Position numbers and translations under genes: made by a program. Below, one piece after another: positions 6,240 to 13,529 of a stretch of DNA of 22,888 nt. Where the stretch lies: NCBI GenBank assembly GCA_019746355.1, contig JAIESC010000039.1, positions 1 to 22,888 on the forward strand, read 5' to 3'. Source of the stretch: Xanthobacteraceae bacterium (GTDB lineage Bacteria; Pseudomonadota; Alphaproteobacteria; Rhizobiales; Xanthobacteraceae). Below the pieces are notes generated by a model that was not told where the DNA came from, searched no databases, and saw only the letters and a list, made by a program, of their open reading frames with translations. Position 1 is the stretch's first letter; each line of letters opens with the position of its first letter.

Positions 6240-7004
6240 TCAGCCGCGCCCGATGAACGAGCGCATGGTGTTCGGCAGGATCGTCGCCTCGTAGAGGTTC
6301 ACCTCGTCCGGCAATGCCGCCATCAGCACCGCGACCTTGGCCACATCCTCGGCGGCCATGATGTAGTCGTCGCCGGGCTTGTCGCCGTAGCCTGCCTTGG
6401 TCCGGCCGCGCCGCGTCGAGAACGACGACAGCGTCGCGCCTGGATGGATGATCGAGGCGACGATGTTGTGCTTGCGCCCGTCCATCGTCAGCTGGTGGGT
6501 CATGCCCTGCAGGCCGAACTTGGTGGTGGTGTACGGCAGCGAGTCCGGCCGCGGCGTCTTCGCCGACACGCTGCCGATGTTGATGATGCGTCCGCCCTGC
6601 GGCTTCTGCTCCTTCATGATGCGGATCGCCTCGCGCGCGCAGAGAAACGGCGCGGTGATGTTGATGGCCATCGCGTCGTTCCAGTATTCGAGCGTGATGT
6701 CCTCGGTGCTCTTTTGCGTGGCGATGCCGGCGTTGTTCACCAGCACGTCGAGCCGGCCGTAGGTCGCAACCGTCTTCTGAAACAGCGCGACGATCTCGGC
6801 CTCTTTCGTCAGGTCGGCGGGCAGCGCCAGCGCCTCGCCGCCCGTCTTCTTGATGCCGGCTGCGACCTCGTCGAGCAGCTCGGCGCGGCGCGCCACCAGC
6901 ACGGTCTTGGCGCCTTCGGACGCGAACACCTCGGCAATGCCGCGGCCGATGCCGTTGCTCGCCCCGGTGACGATCGCGACTTTTCCCTGCAACTGACCGG
7001 CCAT
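6240..7004 (-). CDS. Short-chain dehydrogenase/reductase (SDR), classical type
   Basis: The product has 254 residues with all the marks of a classical NAD(P)-dependent SDR: the TGASNGIGRGIA cofactor loop at about 14-25, a VARR segment after beta-2 suggesting NADP preference, NNAG at about 90-93, a Ser in NIGSVSA and Y-x3-K as PYTTTKFG. The usual Asn before the NI segment is also present (AINITAPF). It oxidises or reduces an unknown alcohol or ketone in the cytoplasm. The start at 7004 follows AGAGGTGAG; the longer open frame upstream overlaps the LysE gene and is not real. It is the last gene of a leftward operon, five bases after the LysE-type gene. Confidence 0.93.
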   Translation of the reverse strand: MAGQLQGKVAIVTGASNGIGRGIAEVFASEGAKTVLVARRAELLDEVAAGIKKTGGEALALPADLTKEAEIVALFQKTVATYGRLDVLVNNAGIATQKSTEDITLEYWNDAMAINITAPFLCAREAIRIMKEQKPQGGRIINIGSVSAKTPRPDSLPYTTTKFGLQGMTHQLTMDGRKHNIVASIIHPGATLSSFSTRRGRTKAGYGDKPGDDYIMAAEDVAKVAVLMAALPDEVNLYEATILPNTMRSFIGRG

Positions 7005-7009
7005 AGTTC

Positions 7010-7627
7010 TCACCTCTCCGACATTGCGAGCTTTGCGCCGAGCGCGACGAACGCCGCGGCAAACGTCCGCCGCATCCAGGCCAGCACCGCCGGCCGCGAG
7101 ATCACGTGCGCCCGCACCTTCGCGGCGAACAGACCGTAGCCGACGAACACCAGGAAGGTCAGCAGCATGAACACAACGCTCAGCATCAGCATGTGGCCGA
7201 GCGGATGCGCCTCGTCGCCGCGCACGAACTGCGGCAGGAAGGCGAAGAAGAAGATCGACAGCTTCGGATTGAGGATGTTGATCAGAATGCCTTCGATCGT
7301 CACCGCCAGCGCCGACCGCGCGCCGAGCGTTTCGCCGGCCTCGACCCGCAGCGCCCCCTTCTCGCGCAGCGCGCTCCACGCCATGTAGAGAAGATAGGCG
7401 ACGCCGAGCCACTTGAAGGTCTCGAACGCGAGCGCGCTGGTGTGAAGGAGCGCGGCAAGGCCCAGGATCGCCGCGGCCATATGCGGCACGATGCCGAGCG
7501 TGCAGCCGAACGCCGCGACCACGCTCGCCCTTGCGCCGCGCGAGAGGCCCGCAGCGAGCGTGTAGAGCACGCCGGTGCCGGGCGACACGATCACGATCAG
7601 CGAGGTGACGAGGAATTCCCAGCTCAC
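7010..7627 (-). CDS. LysE/RhtB-family amino acid exporter
   Basis: The product has 205 residues and about six membrane helices. The opening FLVTSLIVIVSPGTGVLYTLAAGLSRG has the family's P-G-P/G motif, and G--LG---H is seen as GCTLGIVPHMAA. KWLGVAYLLYMAW and the central NILNPKLSIFFFAFLPQFV, the family's most conserved block, are present. LysE/RhtB proteins export amino acids or related small molecules from the cytoplasm by proton exchange. The substrate here is unknown. The start is a GTG at 7627, chosen because GGGAGG lies six bases upstream; an ATG two bases earlier runs straight into TGA. It is the middle gene of a tight leftward operon with the acetyltransferase (10-base gap) and the SDR (5-base gap). 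Confidence 0.92.
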   Translation of the reverse strand: MSWEFLVTSLIVIVSPGTGVLYTLAAGLSRGARASVVAAFGCTLGIVPHMAAAILGLAALLHTSALAFETFKWLGVAYLLYMAWSALREKGALRVEAGETLGARSALAVTIEGILINILNPKLSIFFFAFLPQFVRGDEAHPLGHMLMLSVVFMLLTFLVFVGYGLFAAKVRAHVISRPAVLAWMRRTFAAAFVALGAKLAMSER

Positions 7628-7637
7628 ATCAACCTCC

Positions 7638-8480
7638 CTACCCCAGCTCGAACGTCGTCACCCCGAACACCTTCTCCAGCGCCACCGACCGCACCGGCCC
7701 GCGATACATCCGCGCCGTCTCGAACACCGGTGTGAGCGCCAGCGACTGCGCGAGCCCGACGGCATCGCGGTTCGGCTGCGGCACGTCGAGGAAGATTTCG
7801 CTCTTCTCCGCGCCAACCAGCGCTGCGAGCACCGCATGCGCCGCGGCGCGATCGTCGGCGACCAGCGGGCCGACCTTGCGGCCGCGCCGGCACGGCCGGA
7901 TCACGCCCCAGGCGACGAGCCGGCCGCCCCGGATCAGCGCGCGGCCCTCGTGGCCCTTCGCTTCGATCCACCCCTGCACGAAGGCCGGACGGCTCGCCGG
8001 AAACACCGCGGCGTCGCTCTGCGCGATCCATTCGAACGGCACGTCGCGCAGCGGCACGGTCGCCTCGCCCGCGCGCAAGCCCGCGGGCACGCCGCCATAG
8101 CGGATATTGTTGTAGGCAAAATCGAAGCCGGACTTGCAGTAGTTGTCCTGCTGCGCAACCACGCCGTCGAGGCCGATGCTGCGGGAGCCCGCGCGCGCGA
8201 TGCCGGCCTGCCAGATGCGCAAACCGAAGCCCCGGCCGCGCAGGTCCGGCGGCACGATGTAGAAGCCGAGAAAGGCGAACCGCGCGTCGTGGTTGACGAC
8301 CGACAGCGTCGCCGCAGGCTTGCCCCGATGCTCGCCGAGCAGAAAACCTTGGGCGTCGGCGGCGGCAAAGCAGCCGGCGTCGGCCAGCCCGGGATTCCAG
8401 CCTTCGGCCGCCGCCCAGTCGACCGCGAGCGCGACCTCCTCCGGCCGCATCGCGCGAACGCGAAAATCGTCACCGCTCAT
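7638..8480 (-). CDS. GNAT N-acetyltransferase with YitH-type C-terminal domain
   Basis: The product has 280 residues. The N-terminal GNAT domain (about 8-135) includes LGFYIVPPDLRGRGFGLRIW, which contains the acetyl-CoA pyrophosphate-binding R-G-x-G-x-G/L pattern, followed by GLDGVVAQQDNYCKSGF. The C-terminal half (about 150-280) begins VPLRDVPFEWIAQSDAAVF and contains GRKVGPLVADD, as in the two-domain Bacillus YitH-like acetyltransferases. It transfers acetyl from acetyl-CoA to an unknown amine. The start at 8480 is favoured over the open frame to 8570 because the domain begins there, but the ribosome site (GACGGGAT) is weak. It is the first gene of the operon with the LysE-type exporter and SDR, and divergent from RidA, so modification and export of one compound is an attractive guess. 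Confidence 0.88.
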   Translation of the reverse strand: MSGDDFRVRAMRPEEVALAVDWAAAEGWNPGLADAGCFAAADAQGFLLGEHRGKPAATLSVVNHDARFAFLGFYIVPPDLRGRGFGLRIWQAGIARAGSRSIGLDGVVAQQDNYCKSGFDFAYNNIRYGGVPAGLRAGEATVPLRDVPFEWIAQSDAAVFPASRPAFVQGWIEAKGHEGRALIRGGRLVAWGVIRPCRRGRKVGPLVADDRAAAHAVLAALVGAEKSEIFLDVPQPNRDAVGLAQSLALTPVFETARMYRGPVRSVALEKVFGVTTFELG

Positions 8481-8575
8481 GCGATCCCGTCTGCCATCGG
8501 CCAACGGAACCGGCAAGCAGTTCCATCGGCACGCAAAAGAGGCCAAGCTTGGTGCAAACGAGGAGACCATAACCC

Positions 8576-8962
8576 ATGCCGAAACGCGCCGTCTCGTCCG
8601 ACAAGGTGTTCAAAGGCCCGCTGCCGTTCGCCCAGGCGACCATCGCCGGCGGCTTCATGTTCGTCTGCTGCGTCGGCCGCGACCGCGCCGGGACTTTCGC
8701 CGTGGGCGACGTCAGGGCGCAGACGCAGGCCTGCCTCGACAACATCCGCGCGCTGATCGAGGAGGCCGGCGGCACCATGCGTGACGTCGTCAAGTGCACG
8801 GTCTATGTCACCGACCGCGCCTACTGGCAGCCGATGAACGAGGTCTATTTCGCCAACTTCAAGGAAGACCCGCCGCACCGGGTCTCGTGCATCGTTCAGG
8901 GGCTGGGCTCGCCGGAATGCCTGGTCGAGATCGACGCCACGGCCTATCTGGGCAAGGACTGA
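8576..8962 (+). CDS. RidA/YjgF-family protein
   Basis: The product has 128 residues. SAQT-like FAQATIAGGFMFVCC, then QTQACLDNIRALIEEAGGTMRDVVKCTVYVTD, then an end containing PPHRVSCIVQGL and CLVEIDATA. The Arg in PPHR corresponds to the Arg that binds the substrate carboxylate in RidA imine deaminases. Members hydrolyse reactive enamine/imine products of PLP enzymes or belong to ring-degradation pathways. GAGGAGA at 8560-8566 is about 9 bases from the ATG. It is divergent from the acetyltransferase (95 bases apart), and the gap contains GGAAC-N9-GTTCC (8506-8524). Confidence 0.92.
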   Translation: MPKRAVSSDKVFKGPLPFAQATIAGGFMFVCCVGRDRAGTFAVGDVRAQTQACLDNIRALIEEAGGTMRDVVKCTVYVTDRAYWQPMNEVYFANFKEDPPHRVSCIVQGLGSPECLVEIDATAYLGKD

Positions 8963-8964
8963 AG

Positions 8965-8992
8965 AAAAAGCGGGCCCGGAAACCGGGCCCGC
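8965..8992 (-). terminator. Intrinsic terminator of the first Bug receptor gene
   Basis: On the minus strand, 14 bases after the stop at 9007, a perfect 10-base stem (GCGGGCCCGG with CCGGGCCCGC, 8992-8983 and 8979-8970) with a three-base loop is followed by TTTTTCTTC. This is one of the clearest Rho-independent terminators in the window. RidA transcripts entering from the left meet the same stem, but no T-run follows it on that strand. Confidence 0.85.
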
Positions 8993-9006
8993 AACGCTCA
9001 AAAGGC

Positions 9007-9999
9007 TCACCTGATCTGGATGTTGAGGTCCCTGACCAGCCGCTCGTACTTCGCCGAGTCGGCCTGGGCGAGCTTGGCGATCTCGTCCGGCGGGCCGCCG
9101 ACTGCCTCGATCGCGCCCTTGGTGAACGTCTCGATCAACTTCGGATCCTTCAATGCCTTGTTCATCTCGGCGTTGAGCTTGTCGATGATCTCTTTGGGGG
9201 TGCCTTTCGGCACGAAGGCGGCATACCAGGCTTCGAGAATGAGTCCCTTGTAGCCGCTCTCGTCGAGCGTCGGCACATTCGGCAGCGTCGGATTTCGCTT
9301 TGCCGTCGATTGCGCCAGCATCTTCAGCGTACCTGCGTCAGCATGCGGCCGGAGCGCGGTCGGTCCAAGGAGTGCGACTTTTACATGCGCCGCGACGAGA
9401 TCGTTGATCGCCTGACCCGCCCCGCGATAGGGCACGTGCTCGAGCTTGATACCGGCTTCCTTGGCAAACCATTCGCACAGCACGTGCTGGTTGGAGCCGA
9501 CGCCCGAGGTCGCAAGGCCGAGACGCGGATTCTTCTTCACATAGTCGACGAGCTCCTTGACCGAGCTGACGCCGAGATCCTTGTGCGCGGCGAGAATCTG
9601 GCCGTGCCGGCCGAGATAGCACACCGGCTGCAGCTCCTTGGTGTAATCGTAGGAAAGCTTCTGGATGTGTGGCGCGCTCGCCGCGTTGTCGTTGGTGATC
9701 AGGACGGTGTAGCCGTCCGGATCGCTCTTCATCGCGGTGTCCATGCCGATGGTGCCGCCGGCACCGGTCTTGTTCTCCACCACGATCTGCTGGCCGACCG
9801 AGCCCGACATGCGCTCACCCATCGCGCGGGCGATGAAGTCAATCGCGCCGCCCGGCGCGAGCGGGACAATGAACTTGATCGGCTTGTTCGGGTAGCCGCC
9901 TTGCGCCCATACCGCGGGCGCGGCGATGCTGCCGCTGCCGAGCGCGGCCGCTGCCGCTGCCGTCTGCTTGATGAAAGTCCTGCGCCCAATCTTCTGCAT
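9007..9999 (-). CDS. Bug/TctC-family periplasmic solute-binding protein, Tat-type signal (Bug 1)
   Basis: The product has 330 residues. The first 33 look like a Tat signal (GRRTFIKQ, then an Ala-rich core, ending AVWAQ). The mature part has the Bug marks in order: YPNKPIKFIVPLAPGGAIDFIAR, VVENKTGAGGTIGMD, SDPDGYTVLI, SGVGSNQHV and HVPYRGAGQAI. Bug proteins are the receptors of tripartite tricarboxylate transporters and bind carboxylates through the two PGG/GVGS-type loops. The start at 9999 follows GGGGAG; the frame open to 10083 lacks this. No TctA or TctB gene is in the window. It is divergent from Bug 2 (188 bases between starts). Confidence 0.93.
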   Translation of the reverse strand: MQKIGRRTFIKQTAAAAAALGSGSIAAPAVWAQGGYPNKPIKFIVPLAPGGAIDFIARAMGERMSGSVGQQIVVENKTGAGGTIGMDTAMKSDPDGYTVLITNDNAASAPHIQKLSYDYTKELQPVCYLGRHGQILAAHKDLGVSSVKELVDYVKKNPRLGLATSGVGSNQHVLCEWFAKEAGIKLEHVPYRGAGQAINDLVAAHVKVALLGPTALRPHADAGTLKMLAQSTAKRNPTLPNVPTLDESGYKGLILEAWYAAFVPKGTPKEIIDKLNAEMNKALKDPKLIETFTKGAIEAVGGPPDEIAKLAQADSAKYERLVRDLNIQIR

Positions 10000-10187
10000 C
10001 TCACTCCCCTGGTCTTGCTTTTGGTTGCGAGACTTTATCACGGGTTGCATCGGGGAAAAGGGCGCTTCCTGCGGTACTTCCACCCGCCGCGACGCTTCGC
10101 CGCCTGTTCCTCCGCCGCACCTTCTTCTCTAGGATGCCGCCGCCGGCGCTGCGAAAAGAAGCGAAACCGCCGGGGGAGGAAAATTCA

Positions 10188-11162
10188 ATGGTTCGACCCG
10201 TAACGATGATGGCTGCCGCTGGCCTGCTGGCGGCCGGGCTGGCCGCGCCCGCGGCGGCGCAGGAATACCCGGCGCAGACCATCAAGATGGTGATCTCGTT
10301 CGGCGCGGGCGGCGGCGCGGACATCATCGGCCGCATCGTCGCACAGCGGATGCAGGAGAAGCTCGGGCAGTCGGTGGTGGTCGAGAACAAGCCCGGCGCG
10401 GGCGGCATGCTCGGCAACGAGCAGATCGCCAACGCGCCGAAGGATGGCTACACGCTCGGTGTGCAGACTGCGGGCCAGATCATCACCGCGACATTGGCCA
10501 AGAACATGCGCTATGACGCGGTCGAGGCGTTCGACTGGGTCGGCCAGATCGCGACCGCAGGCCTGCTGATCGTGGTGCGGCCGGACTACCCGCACAAGGA
10601 CATCAAGTCGCTGGTGGCGGCCGCCAAGGCCAATCCAGAATCCATCAAGTTCGGCAGCCCCGGGTTCGGCGCGACGCAGCATCTCGCCGCCGAGCTGTTC
10701 AAGCAGACGGCCGGCGTCAACATGCTGCACGTGCCGTACCGTACCTCGCCCGAGGCGCTCGCGGCGCTGCTCTCGAAGAACGTCGACGTGCTGTTCGACA
10801 CCGTCACTGCGCTGCTTGGCCAGGTGCAGTCCGGACAGGTGTCGGCGCTTGCGGTCACCGGCAAGGACCGCTTCTCCGCCGTGCCCAACATTCCGACCGC
10901 GACGGAGTCGGGCGTGGTGCCGAACTATGACGTGACCACGTGGTACGGCCTGTTCGGGCCGAAGGGCATGCCGCAGCCGGTCGTCGCCAAGCTCAACAAG
11001 TCGCTCAACGAGATGCTGGAAGAGGCCGCGATCCGTGAGCGGCTGGTCAAGGCGGGCGTCGAGGTGAAGGGCTCGACGCCGCAGGCGTGGCGGCAGTTCA
11101 TGGTCGACGAATACAAGAAATGGAGCGCGGTGCGCGAGAAGGCGGGCCTCGAGCAGCGCTGA
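10188..11162 (+). CDS. Bug/TctC-family periplasmic solute-binding protein (Bug 2)
   Basis: The product has 324 residues with a Sec-type signal peptide (MVRPVTMMAAAGLLAAGLAA, ending PAAAQ), unlike the Tat-type signals of its neighbours. The mature chain starts EYPAQTIKMVISFGAGGGAD, and shows VVENKPGAGGMLGN, APKDGYTLGV, SPGFGATQH and HVPYRTSPEAL, the Bug pattern with SPGFG in place of the usual SGVGS. It differs enough from the other four that a different ligand is likely. GGGGGAGGA lies 7 bases before the ATG. It stands alone on its strand, between two leftward Bug genes, and converges on Bug 3. Confidence 0.93.
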   Translation: MVRPVTMMAAAGLLAAGLAAPAAAQEYPAQTIKMVISFGAGGGADIIGRIVAQRMQEKLGQSVVVENKPGAGGMLGNEQIANAPKDGYTLGVQTAGQIITATLAKNMRYDAVEAFDWVGQIATAGLLIVVRPDYPHKDIKSLVAAAKANPESIKFGSPGFGATQHLAAELFKQTAGVNMLHVPYRTSPEALAALLSKNVDVLFDTVTALLGQVQSGQVSALAVTGKDRFSAVPNIPTATESGVVPNYDVTTWYGLFGPKGMPQPVVAKLNKSLNEMLEEAAIRERLVKAGVEVKGSTPQAWRQFMVDEYKKWSAVREKAGLEQR

Positions 11163-11165
11163 CCG

Positions 11166-11211
11166 CAAAACAATCGGCCCGCCCGCGCCGCTGATGCGCG
11201 GGCGGACCGAT
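11166..11211 (-). terminator. Hairpin between convergent Bug 2 and Bug 3 genes
   Basis: ATCGGCCCGCCCGCGC (11173-11188) pairs with GCGCGGGCGGACCGAT (11196-11211): 16 bases with one mismatch and a 7-base loop. On the minus strand the stem is followed by TTGTTTT, so it fits an intrinsic terminator for Bug 3. On the plus strand no T-run follows, but the stem could still shape the Bug 2 mRNA end. Confidence 0.75.
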
Positions 11212-11228
11212 CTCTGAGCCCTGTCCAC

Positions 11229-12212
11229 CTACTCCGGCTTGAGGCCCGCGAGCTGCGCGGCCTCCCTCGAGTTCGCAAATTCCCTGGCGATATAGACCGC
11301 GAAACCTCTCGAGGTCTGGAACTCATCCGACACAAGCTCGGCTCCGCTCGCGACGAACTTGTCCTGCGTCGCCTTTTCAGCCAGCGCCCTGACCAGCGCC
11401 TTCTCGAGCGTTGAAACAATCTCGGCCGGCGTCTTCGCCGGCGCGAGCACGCCCACATAGCTCGCCGCGGTGAAATCCTTCACGCCCGACTCGATCATCG
11501 TCGGCACATCCGGGATCTTCGCGGGCCGCTTACGGGCTGCGACCGCAAGGATGCGGACCTTGCCCTGACCGTGATGCTCAAGCAGCGTCGAGACCTCGGT
11601 CATCGCGCCGGAGATGGTGCCGCCGAGCACGTCGCCGACCAGCGCGCCGCCGCCACGATAAGGCACATGGACCAGATTGGCTCCCGTCGCGGCGTTGAAG
11701 CGGGCAAGCGTCATGTGCGAGGCGCTGCCGACGCCGGAGGTCCCGAGCGTGATCTGCTGCTTCTTCGACAGCTCGATCAGCTCCGCCAACGTCTTCACCT
11801 GCACCGAGTTGTGCAGCACGATCGAATGCGGGGCCAGATTGGCAAGACCGATCGGCACGAAGTCCTTTACCGGATCGTACGGCAGCTTGGCCTGCACGAA
11901 CGGATTGACCGTCAGCGGGCCGTTCGAGCCGGTGAGCAGCGTATAGCCGTCGGGCGCTGCGGTCGCGACGGCCGCGGCCCCGATGCTGCCGCCCGCGCCC
12001 GCGCGAGACTCGACCACGATCGTCTGTCCCAGCGCCGGCGACATGCCCTCAGCCACGATCCGCGCCACGAGGTCGGCATTGCCGCCGGCCGCAAACGGCA
12101 CGATCAGCCGGATCGGCTTGTCCGGATAGGCGGCGAAGGCCTGGCGCGGCAGAAGCGAAGCGAGCGGCGTGGTGGCGGCGGCGGTGAGCAGCGTGCGGCG
12201 GGAGATCGTCAT
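11229..12212 (-). CDS. Bug/TctC-family periplasmic solute-binding protein, Tat-type signal (Bug 3)
   Basis: The product has 327 residues. The signal (SRRTLLTAAATTPLASLL, ending AFA) carries twin Arg. The mature chain begins AYPDKPIRLIVPFAAGGNAD and shows VVESRAGAGGSIG, AAPDGYTLLTG, GTSGVGSASHM and HVPYRGGGALVGD in family order. Like the other Bug proteins it should capture a carboxylated compound in the periplasm. TGGAGTG precedes the ATG. Downstream of Bug 4 on the same strand with a 112-base gap holding a strong hairpin (12264-12303), so it probably has a separate transcript end or internal processing. Confidence 0.93.
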   Translation of the reverse strand: MTISRRTLLTAAATTPLASLLPRQAFAAYPDKPIRLIVPFAAGGNADLVARIVAEGMSPALGQTIVVESRAGAGGSIGAAAVATAAPDGYTLLTGSNGPLTVNPFVQAKLPYDPVKDFVPIGLANLAPHSIVLHNSVQVKTLAELIELSKKQQITLGTSGVGSASHMTLARFNAATGANLVHVPYRGGGALVGDVLGGTISGAMTEVSTLLEHHGQGKVRILAVAARKRPAKIPDVPTMIESGVKDFTAASYVGVLAPAKTPAEIVSTLEKALVRALAEKATQDKFVASGAELVSDEFQTSRGFAVYIAREFANSREAAQLAGLKPE

Positions 12213-12263
12213 GGCAACACTCCAGACTGGAAGCGAGCGAAAGCGCGCGCAAACTATGCCGGC

Positions 12264-12303
12264 GGCTCCCCGCGCGACAAGGACAATTCGTCGCGCGGGA
12301 GCC
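12264..12303. other. Stem-loop between Bug 4 and Bug 3 genes
   Basis: GGCTCCCCGCGCGAC (12264-12278) pairs with GTCGCGCGGGAGCC (12290-12303), 14 pairs with one bulged C. It lies between the stop of Bug 4 (12325) and the start of Bug 3 (12212). No real T-run follows on the minus strand, so it may act as a weak terminator or stability element rather than a full stop. Confidence 0.6.
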
Positions 12304-12324
12304 CGCGGAACCCGGTCTTTATCC

Positions 12325-13290
12325 CTAATCCGCGTACTGGCCGGACGCCTTGATGATCGGGGCCCAGCGGTCGATCTCGCCGAGCAGCATCTTCTGCGCG
12401 GCCTCCGGCGTCGCCCTGTCCTGGGGCTGCACGTCGGTGCTGATGTCGCTGAAGCGCTTGATCAGGTCGGGCTCCTTCAGGGCGGTCCGCAGCGCCGCGG
12501 CGAGCTTCTGCACAATGGCCGGCGGCGTGCCCTTCGGCGCGAACATGCCGTGCCACACGCCAAGCTCGAATCCCTTGAGCCCGGCCTCGTCGGCGGTCGG
12601 CACGTCCGGCAGCGACTTCAGCCGCGTCTTGGTGGTGACGGCATAGGCCTTGATCTGTTTGCCGAGGATCTGCGGCGTGGTGTTGGTCGCCTGATCGCAG
12701 CTCAGGTCGATCTGCTTGCCGATCAGGTCGTTCATCACCGGCCCAGTGCCGCGATACGGCACGGTGGTGATCTGGATCTTGGTTTCCGACATGAACAGCA
12801 TGCCGCACAGATGCGACGCGGAGCCGACGCCGGCATTGCCCATGCTGGCCTTCGTGCCGGGCTTCTTCAGGTACTCGATGAGATCTTTCAGTGTCTTCGG
12901 TTCGTAGTCGCTCCGCGCCACGACCGTCATCGCCGCGTCGGTGATGAGGCCAACGGGTGCAAACGCGGTCCGCGTGTCATAGGGCAGATTGCGATAGAGC
13001 GTCTGCGCGGTCGCAAGACCGACGTGATAGATCAGCAGCGTATAGCCGTCAGGCTCGGCGCGCGCCGCGCGCGCGGTGGCGAGCGTGCCCCCTGCTCCGC
13101 CCATGTTCTCGATGGTCATTTGCTGGCCAAGCACCTTCGACATCGCGCCCGCGGTGACGCGCGAGATCGCGTCGGTCGGACCTCCCGCCGCGGCCGGAAC
13201 GATGATGTTGATCGGCTTGGTCGGATATTCCTGGCCCATGGCAGGACCAAGGGTGAGCAGCAATGCAGCGGCGGCCATCACGTGGCGCAT
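12325..13290 (-). CDS. Bug/TctC-family periplasmic solute-binding protein (Bug 4)
   Basis: The product has 321 residues with a short Sec-type signal (MRHVMAAAALLLTLGPAMGQ). The mature chain begins EYPTKPINIIVPAAAGGPTD, and shows TIENMGGAGGTLA, AEPDGYTLLI, GNAGVGSASHL and VPYRGTGPVMND. The more common FAPGG is replaced by AAAGG. AGGGAGGA precedes the ATG. Its start faces the start of the LLM-type monooxygenase gene across a 239-base gap, a divergent layout that often marks shared control, and it is the receptor best placed to serve that enzyme pair. Confidence 0.93.
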   Translation of the reverse strand: MRHVMAAAALLLTLGPAMGQEYPTKPINIIVPAAAGGPTDAISRVTAGAMSKVLGQQMTIENMGGAGGTLATARAARAEPDGYTLLIYHVGLATAQTLYRNLPYDTRTAFAPVGLITDAAMTVVARSDYEPKTLKDLIEYLKKPGTKASMGNAGVGSASHLCGMLFMSETKIQITTVPYRGTGPVMNDLIGKQIDLSCDQATNTTPQILGKQIKAYAVTTKTRLKSLPDVPTADEAGLKGFELGVWHGMFAPKGTPPAIVQKLAAALRTALKEPDLIKRFSDISTDVQPQDRATPEAAQKMLLGEIDRWAPIIKASGQYAD

Positions 13291-13359
13291 GACGTTTCCT
13301 CCCTCGCAAGTTCGTCTTGTTTTTTGTGCGCCGCGCTTGATGACCCGGCGTCGTCGAAC

Positions 13360-13389
13360 AGTGTATTCCCCGCCCGCGCGCTTTCACAA
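13360..13389 (-). promoter_or_regulatory. Candidate promoter of the Bug 4 gene
   Basis: On the minus strand TTGTGA (13389-13384) and TACACT (13365-13360) are 18 bases apart, about 70 bases upstream of the Bug 4 start. This resembles a sigma-70 promoter. On the other strand, TATATT at 13480-13485 could be the -10 box of the LLM monooxygenase gene but has no good -35 partner. Confidence 0.4.
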
Positions 13390-13529
13390 CACGCTTTCGG
13401 CGTGGGTGGGCGCGAAAAGAGACTGAAATTTCAGGGCTTCTGCCGCGCGCCCTTGGCTTCCCAAAAGATCGGGCGCGCCTATATTCAACCTCGCCTTCCA
13501 AGCACCGATCCGACCCGAACGGAGCGCCC

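Noticed and set aside
4866..7139. A long open frame of 757 codons on the plus strand
   Set aside because: It overlaps the Nudix gene in another frame and the secreted protein and SDR genes on the opposite strand. Its composition is Arg/Ala/His rich as expected for a shadow frame at this GC content.
6240..7412. A possible 390-residue SDR with a long N-terminal extension
   Set aside because: The extension overlaps the LysE-type gene in another frame. The real start at 7004 has a ribosome site right before the Rossmann motif.
8506..8524. GGAAC-N9-GTTCC as an EcfG-type promoter or operator
   Set aside because: The required -10 element (CGTT at 16-17 bases) is missing, and five-base arms occur by chance.
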